This document shows positions 59,969 to 64,000 of a stretch of DNA of 64,000 nt, piece by piece. A program made the translations under genes and the position numbers. The DNA is from RGIG8745 sp045576655 (GTDB taxonomy: Bacteria > Bacteroidota > Bacteroidia > Bacteroidales > Bacteroidaceae). Location of the stretch: the NCBI GenBank assembly GCA_045576655.1, contig JAZNGW010000044.1, positions 1 through 64,000 of the forward strand. The letters are read 5' to 3'. Numbering within the stretch: the first letter of the stretch is position 1; each line of letters begins with the position of its first letter. The notes below the pieces were generated by a model. That model was not told the DNA's origin and ran no database searches. It saw only the letters and a list, made by a program, of their open reading frames with translations.

Positions 59969-62554
59969 CTGCTCCATTTCGAGCGAAGCCCAAATGAAAG
60001 GCCCTATGCCTTTGGCGTCGTTGTCGCGTATGGGTTCGGACAAATAGTACTCGTACGAGCCGTCACGGCGCTTGTTCTCCTTCACCTTCGGAGCCGCTTT
60101 GAGCACTTTTTCGCTTAGTCCTGGGCCAAGTCCCGCCACGGAGCAGCAGTTGGTGAGAGATATTGTTTTGTCTTCGTTGACACGGATGAAGTTGTTGATG
60201 ATGCCTCGGTAGGCACGTATGCCAGCATCGCGGTATTTATCGCCGACGTAGCCCATGCGGTATGCTTTCAGAAGCGAATAGGCGAACATGGCAGAGCAAG
60301 TCGATTCAAAGTAGTTGCCTTCGCGGTCGGGCGAGTCCATTACCAGGTACCATACGCCGGTTTGCTTGTCCTGCCAGCGGACAACGGCATCGAGTGTCTG
60401 GTGAAGTATGCTGATTATTTCCTCGCGGCGGGTATAGTCCTTAGGCATGGCATCGAGAAGTTCCACAAGTGCCATGGTGAACCATCCTTGCGCACGTCCC
60501 CAGCAGTGTTGGCTCAGGCCGGTCTGCTTGTCTGCCCAAAACATTTCGTGGGTCTCGTCCCATGCGTGGCGGTTCAGTCCTGTCTGTGGGTCGAGGGTGC
60601 GGCGATAGGTTGTCTTCACCTGGTCTACCGCATCGTCATAAATCTTTTTCGCTTCTTTCGGGCTATAGAGCATTGATGCAGTCAGCGCGTTGTAGGGCAG
60701 TCCCATAAAGATGCCGTCGAGCCATACTTGGTAGCTGTATATGGCCTTGTGCCAGAACACTCCGTCTTCGACGGTACGGGGCTGCTCCTTTAGTTGTCGC
60801 ATCAAGGTCTGCATGGCGATAAGGTTTTTTGCTCCGGGTTTTTGCTGATACATGCGTGCTACGAAATGCCCCGTGCGTATGTTGTCGAGGTTGTAGTCCT
60901 TGTACTTGAATCCGCGGATTTCGCCCTTTGCGTTTATCATCGTGTCGGTGTATTCCTGGCAATAGTCCCAAATGCGTTTGTCGCCATAGCGAAGGTAGGT
61001 GTCGAGCATTGACTCAAGCTCGATTCCCATTACGTAGCTCCACTTCGGGCGCTTGGCAAAGTCGAGCATGTAGCTCTGCGGCGTGCGTTTCATTTCGGAA
61101 TATGTCATCCACTGGCTGTAGTTCTTGTAGGGCGGTGTCTGAAGCACAAGAGAACCGTTCAGCTGTAAGCGGTCAAACTTTACGTCTCGTGTTTTTCCCG
61201 TGATGCTGTTGCCCGACTTCACTCCGTCGAAACGGCAGTTGCGTACGGTGATGTCATGCACGTATGTGTCTTCGTCGAGTCCGATGATTTGCACTCCATA
61301 CTTCGATTTCTGGCATGTGACATTCTCCATGAGCACATTGCGCACGGTAGGGTAGTAGCCACGGCAGCAGATTTCGTTGTGCTCGTAGTCGAGGTTGATG
61401 CGCAGCACCGCCTCGCGGCACTGTCCCACCTCGATGTCACGCATGAAGATGTTTTCGATCACTCCTCCTCGGCACGAATTGGTTTTGATGCGCAGCACGC
61501 GGTCGAGGTTTGGCGAGTCCATCTTGCAGTCGTGGGCAAACAGGTTGCGCAGTCCGCCGCTTATTTCCGAACCGACTACTACTCCGCCGTGACCGTTTCT
61601 CATTTCGCAACGGCGTATGATGATGTTCTGGCTCGGCATGTCGCGATGGCGCCCGTCGGTGTTGCGTCCGCTCTTTATGGCTATGCAGTCGTCGCCGGTG
61701 TTGAAATAGCAATCTTCTATTAGTACGCGGTCGCACGATTCAGGGTCGCAACCGTCGCCGTTAGGCCCGTCGTTGTTGATGTGTACGCGTCGCACAATAA
61801 CATCGGTACTTTTGAGCGGGTGAATGACCCAGAACGGCGAGCGTAGCAAAGTGACGTCCTCGATGAGTATGCGGTGGCACTGGTTGAGGCCGATGAGTTG
61901 AGGGCGCAGCCCATCGGTGGCGGTGAATGTGCGCTCCTTTGTAGGTTTGCCCTTCTCGTCGGTCATAGGCACTCCGTCTTCGCCATTGCGGAGCAGTCGC
62001 GGACGTGCCTCAATCTTTTGGCTGGTCATTCCTTCTTTCCATCCGTATTTTGTGGCTCCGCACCAAGGCCACCACGTCTCTCTGGAACCTCCTCCGTCAA
62101 TAGTGCCCTTGCCAGTTATGGCGATGTCGTCAGCACGCAGTGCGTAGATGCATGGTGACAGGTTGTAGCAGTCGAGCCCTTCCCATGATGTTTCCACTAT
62201 TGGGTAAAGGTCCGGTTGGAATGCAAACTCCAGCACAGCGCCTTCGTCAATGTGGAGATTAACTCCGCTCTTCAGTTCTATTGCTCCAGTGACGAACTTC
62301 AAGCCGGCAGGAACGATGACCCTGCCGCCGCCTTTCTTGGCACAGCGGTCTATTGCCTTCTGTATGGCCTTCTGGTTGCGCTCGGCGGTTGCATCGGGAC
62401 TTGCTCCATAGCGGCGTATGTCGATTTCGCGGTTTGTGTTGATGCGTGGCGACTGTATGCTTTGCTCTATTTGTCGGTAGAGCGTTTCATCCCAATCTTG
62501 TGCATAGGATGCCAATGACGCCAGCAATAATATTATGGAAAGAATGGTTTTCAT
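59894..62554 (-). CDS. GH28-GH105 fusion enzyme (pectin/rhamnogalacturonan degradation)
   Basis: This is an 886-residue secreted protein (signal peptide 1-18, SYAQ). Residues about 40-480 are a GH28 beta-helix with all four motifs intact: NGDGCDPES, GDDCIAIKSG, NGHGGVVVGSE and LRIKTN. Residues about 495-865 match GH105/YteR-type unsaturated glucuronyl or galacturonyl hydrolases (WLDGIFMGLPYNAL near 602-615, HCWGRAQGWFTMALVEL near 677-693). The fusion could cut pectin chains and trim unsaturated ends. The last 15-20 residues are read from the antisense of the adjacent signal-peptide remnant, so the native stop was probably lost. Confidence 0.9.
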   Translation of the reverse strand: MKTILSIILLLASLASYAQDWDETLYRQIEQSIQSPRINTNREIDIRRYGASPDATAERNQKAIQKAIDRCAKKGGGRVIVPAGLKFVTGAIELKSGVNLHIDEGAVLEFAFQPDLYPIVETSWEGLDCYNLSPCIYALRADDIAITGKGTIDGGGSRETWWPWCGATKYGWKEGMTSQKIEARPRLLRNGEDGVPMTDEKGKPTKERTFTATDGLRPQLIGLNQCHRILIEDVTLLRSPFWVIHPLKSTDVIVRRVHINNDGPNGDGCDPESCDRVLIEDCYFNTGDDCIAIKSGRNTDGRHRDMPSQNIIIRRCEMRNGHGGVVVGSEISGGLRNLFAHDCKMDSPNLDRVLRIKTNSCRGGVIENIFMRDIEVGQCREAVLRINLDYEHNEICCRGYYPTVRNVLMENVTCQKSKYGVQIIGLDEDTYVHDITVRNCRFDGVKSGNSITGKTRDVKFDRLQLNGSLVLQTPPYKNYSQWMTYSEMKRTPQSYMLDFAKRPKWSYVMGIELESMLDTYLRYGDKRIWDYCQEYTDTMINAKGEIRGFKYKDYNLDNIRTGHFVARMYQQKPGAKNLIAMQTLMRQLKEQPRTVEDGVFWHKAIYSYQVWLDGIFMGLPYNALTASMLYSPKEAKKIYDDAVDQVKTTYRRTLDPQTGLNRHAWDETHEMFWADKQTGLSQHCWGRAQGWFTMALVELLDAMPKDYTRREEIISILHQTLDAVVRWQDKQTGVWYLVMDSPDREGNYFESTCSAMFAYSLLKAYRMGYVGDKYRDAGIRAYRGIINNFIRVNEDKTISLTNCCSVAGLGPGLSEKVLKAAPKVKENKRRDGSYEYYLSEPIRDNDAKGIGPFIWASLEMEQLGYDVETTASPIDRKALRHSTHST

Positions 62555-62570
62555 ATGATTTGAGGAAATA

Positions 62571-62599
62571 AAAAGAGCCAGGAGCGATCCTGACTCTTT
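62571..62599 (-). terminator. Terminator of the DUF2264 gene
   Basis: On the minus strand AAAGAGTCAGGA pairs with TCCTGGCTCTTT (one G-U pair) around a TCGC tetraloop, with a short T run following. It lies between the DUF2264 gene and the GH28-GH105 gene; the latter has no clear promoter of its own, so termination may be partial. Confidence 0.8.
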
Positions 62600-62616
62600 G
62601 ACTTATGGAGATGGTA

Positions 62617-64000
62617 TCAGAACTTGACAGTCTTGACAGTCTTGTCTGCAAAGGTAACAGTCACGCTGCTCTTGTCGTCAGCAATCTCGACCGACTTGAC
62701 AGGAGTGAGTTCCTTCTTGCTAAATTCCTTGTCGCCCTTCTTCCAGAGCATGAGAGTGACCATCACGTCCTCTTTCTGTATGTGCTTCTCGTTCTGGATG
62801 AGTCCGCACTTGTATGTCACAGGATGTATGCCTTCAGGATGGAGCACTTCGGTCTTGTCCCAGTCTGTGAGGTTGACCATTGCAAGGCTGTACTCGCCGT
62901 TGCTGATGATAGTTGCCTCAGGAACGTTCTTTGACTTGCGCTCTACGACTGGCTTGCCGAATGTTTCCGACAATGTGTAGTGGCCAAGACGGATGTCTGT
63001 AGGTTGAGGCACGCTCACCTTGTCTACACGGAGTACGCCGTTAGGAAGCGGAATGTCGGCAAGGTTGTACTTGATGTCGAGGTTTGTTTCCAGTACTGCG
63101 TCGCGGCGGTAGATGCCGTCTTCAAAGCTCTTGAATGTGTAGAGGCGGAGCACTTCCCACTGGCCTTTGCCGTTCTTTGTGGCGTAGTTCATAGAGACCT
63201 CGCCGTTCTTGCCGTCTGCCATCCAAGGGAATTCTGTGTGGTAGGCAAGTTTGTTGTAGTTTTCCGAACTGCGGAACTTCTGCCAGTCCTTAGCCACAGT
63301 CTCATGGCACCATGAGCGCATCTCCGAACCGCCCACGTTAGGATAGTCGGTGATGAGCAGGTTGGTGGCTGGCTGGAACTTGTTGTACACCTTGTTCTTC
63401 TTGAACTCCTTGTCCCAAGGTCCGTTGTTTTCCTTTGCAGTCCAGAAAGGATTGTCGGCAGGGAGGAGGAGGGAGAGGAATGCCTTGGCGCACCAGTAAA
63501 CGCTGCCTCGGCAACTGTAAATCTGTACAGCAGGCTCGAACGGACCGTAGAAGCCGAGAGTAGGCACGTTGTCCTCAAGGAGGTTAGGATTCTGGATGAA
63601 CTGAAGGAGGGTAGATGACGCTATGCGGCGCATCCAACCATAGTTGATGTCCTTGTCTGTCTGATAGCCTAAGAGAGCCAAAGGCACTACAGCGCCGAAG
63701 CGGTAAGGGATGCTGCGTCCCCACATATTCATCTTGCCCTCGGCATTGAACATGTATGGGTAGTTGTCGATGAGGTCGGCCTGGTTCTTCATAAACTGAG
63801 CGGCATATTCTGGATAGAAGTGGCCGTAAGTCTGCGCCCAAATTGGTCCGTACATCTGGAATGCCCACATGCTGTAGTAGTCGTAGGCAGGTGCGTCGTT
63901 ATACCAGCCTTCGCCACGATAGAGAGCGAGGAGCTTCTTCAGACAGTCTTCCATGCGCCAGTCGTTAACCTTATAGCCTTCCTGTTTGAAGAAACTGATC
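62617..64000 (-). CDS. DUF2264 protein, partial (5' end beyond the window)
   Basis: The frame stays open to the window edge, so at least 460 residues are present and the start is missing. An internal Met at 63954 is not the true start, because conserved-looking sequence (FFKQEGYKVNDWRMEDCL) runs through it. The AYDYYSMWAFQMYGPIWAQTYG segment and repeated Trp/Tyr-rich stretches are typical of DUF2264, an alpha/alpha-barrel family that includes GH154 beta-glucuronidase-type enzymes. With the pectinase genes next to it, a role in uronic-acid polysaccharide breakdown is plausible. Confidence 0.82.
   Translation of the reverse strand, partial: ISFFKQEGYKVNDWRMEDCLKKLLALYRGEGWYNDAPAYDYYSMWAFQMYGPIWAQTYGHFYPEYAAQFMKNQADLIDNYPYMFNAEGKMNMWGRSIPYRFGAVVPLALLGYQTDKDINYGWMRRIASSTLLQFIQNPNLLEDNVPTLGFYGPFEPAVQIYSCRGSVYWCAKAFLSLLLPADNPFWTAKENNGPWDKEFKKNKVYNKFQPATNLLITDYPNVGGSEMRSWCHETVAKDWQKFRSSENYNKLAYHTEFPWMADGKNGEVSMNYATKNGKGQWEVLRLYTFKSFEDGIYRRDAVLETNLDIKYNLADIPLPNGVLRVDKVSVPQPTDIRLGHYTLSETFGKPVVERKSKNVPEATIISNGEYSLAMVNLTDWDKTEVLHPEGIHPVTYKCGLIQNEKHIQKEDVMVTLMLWKKGDKEFSKKELTPVKSVEIADDKSSVTVTFADKTVKTVKF

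Overview
This window looks like a chromosomal segment of a member of the Bacteroidales, probably Prevotella-like. The evidence is two SusC/SusD pairs, many Bacteroidetes-type lipoprotein signals with Cys at about residue 23, an A-rich translation-start context with few Shine-Dalgarno sites, and several promoters matching the Bacteroidetes -7 consensus TAnnTTTG. I cannot fix genus or species from the sequence alone. TGA is used as a normal stop codon.

Region 1 (1-18.5 kb) is a fused str-S10-spc-alpha ribosomal superoperon, all on the + strand: rpsL, rpsG, fusA, the S10 and spc genes, secY, map, infA, rpmJ, rpsM, rpsK, rpsD, rpoA and rplQ, closed by a clear terminator. There is no tuf gene. Three small genes or gene starts are easy to miss: rpmD, rpmJ and the first 21 codons of rpsS. 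rpsS carries an in-frame TGA at codon 4. Stem-loops lie between fusA and rpsJ, between rpsN and rpsH, and before rpsD, where autoregulation would be expected.

Region 2 (18.5-39.4 kb) has a secreted CotH-kinase-like protein, a 1-kb repeat-rich gap, and then a seven-gene tandem operon: FAS1 lipoprotein, SusC, SusD, FAS1 lipoprotein, FAS1 lipoprotein, SusC, SusD. It contains no glycoside hydrolase, protease or regulator. It is best read as an outer-membrane uptake system of unknown substrate with fasciclin-domain surface lipoproteins.

Region 3 (39.4-52.9 kb) carries an S41-peptidase-like lipoprotein that seems to lack its catalytic Ser and Lys, then phoH, a YbdG-like mechanosensitive channel, a PrsW-type membrane protease and a complete RND efflux system (adaptor, pump, TolC). 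A convergent glycerate kinase, a SIMPL-domain protein and a DjlA-like TerB/J-domain protein follow.

Region 4 (52.9-64 kb) has an AGCS-type amino-acid:sodium symporter, a DMT transporter, a DUF456 membrane protein with a GH28-like protein, an unannotated 38-codon gene with its own terminator, glutamine synthetase, a GH28-GH105 fusion enzyme and a DUF2264 protein that runs off the end. The last two, with the other GH28 protein, suggest pectin or rhamnogalacturonan breakdown. The start of a broken secreted-protein gene, with its promoter, lies against the 3' end of the GH28-GH105 gene.

The most unusual feature is a family of four intergenic elements, near 21.1, 39.6, 51.1 and 58.1 kb. Each is four 21-bp direct repeats, and at least three fold as a whole into one long imperfect hairpin with shared flanking sequence. 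Unit sequence differs between arrays but the layout is the same. Degenerate 9-bp repeats accompany two of them, and a phased 32-bp repeat opens the window.
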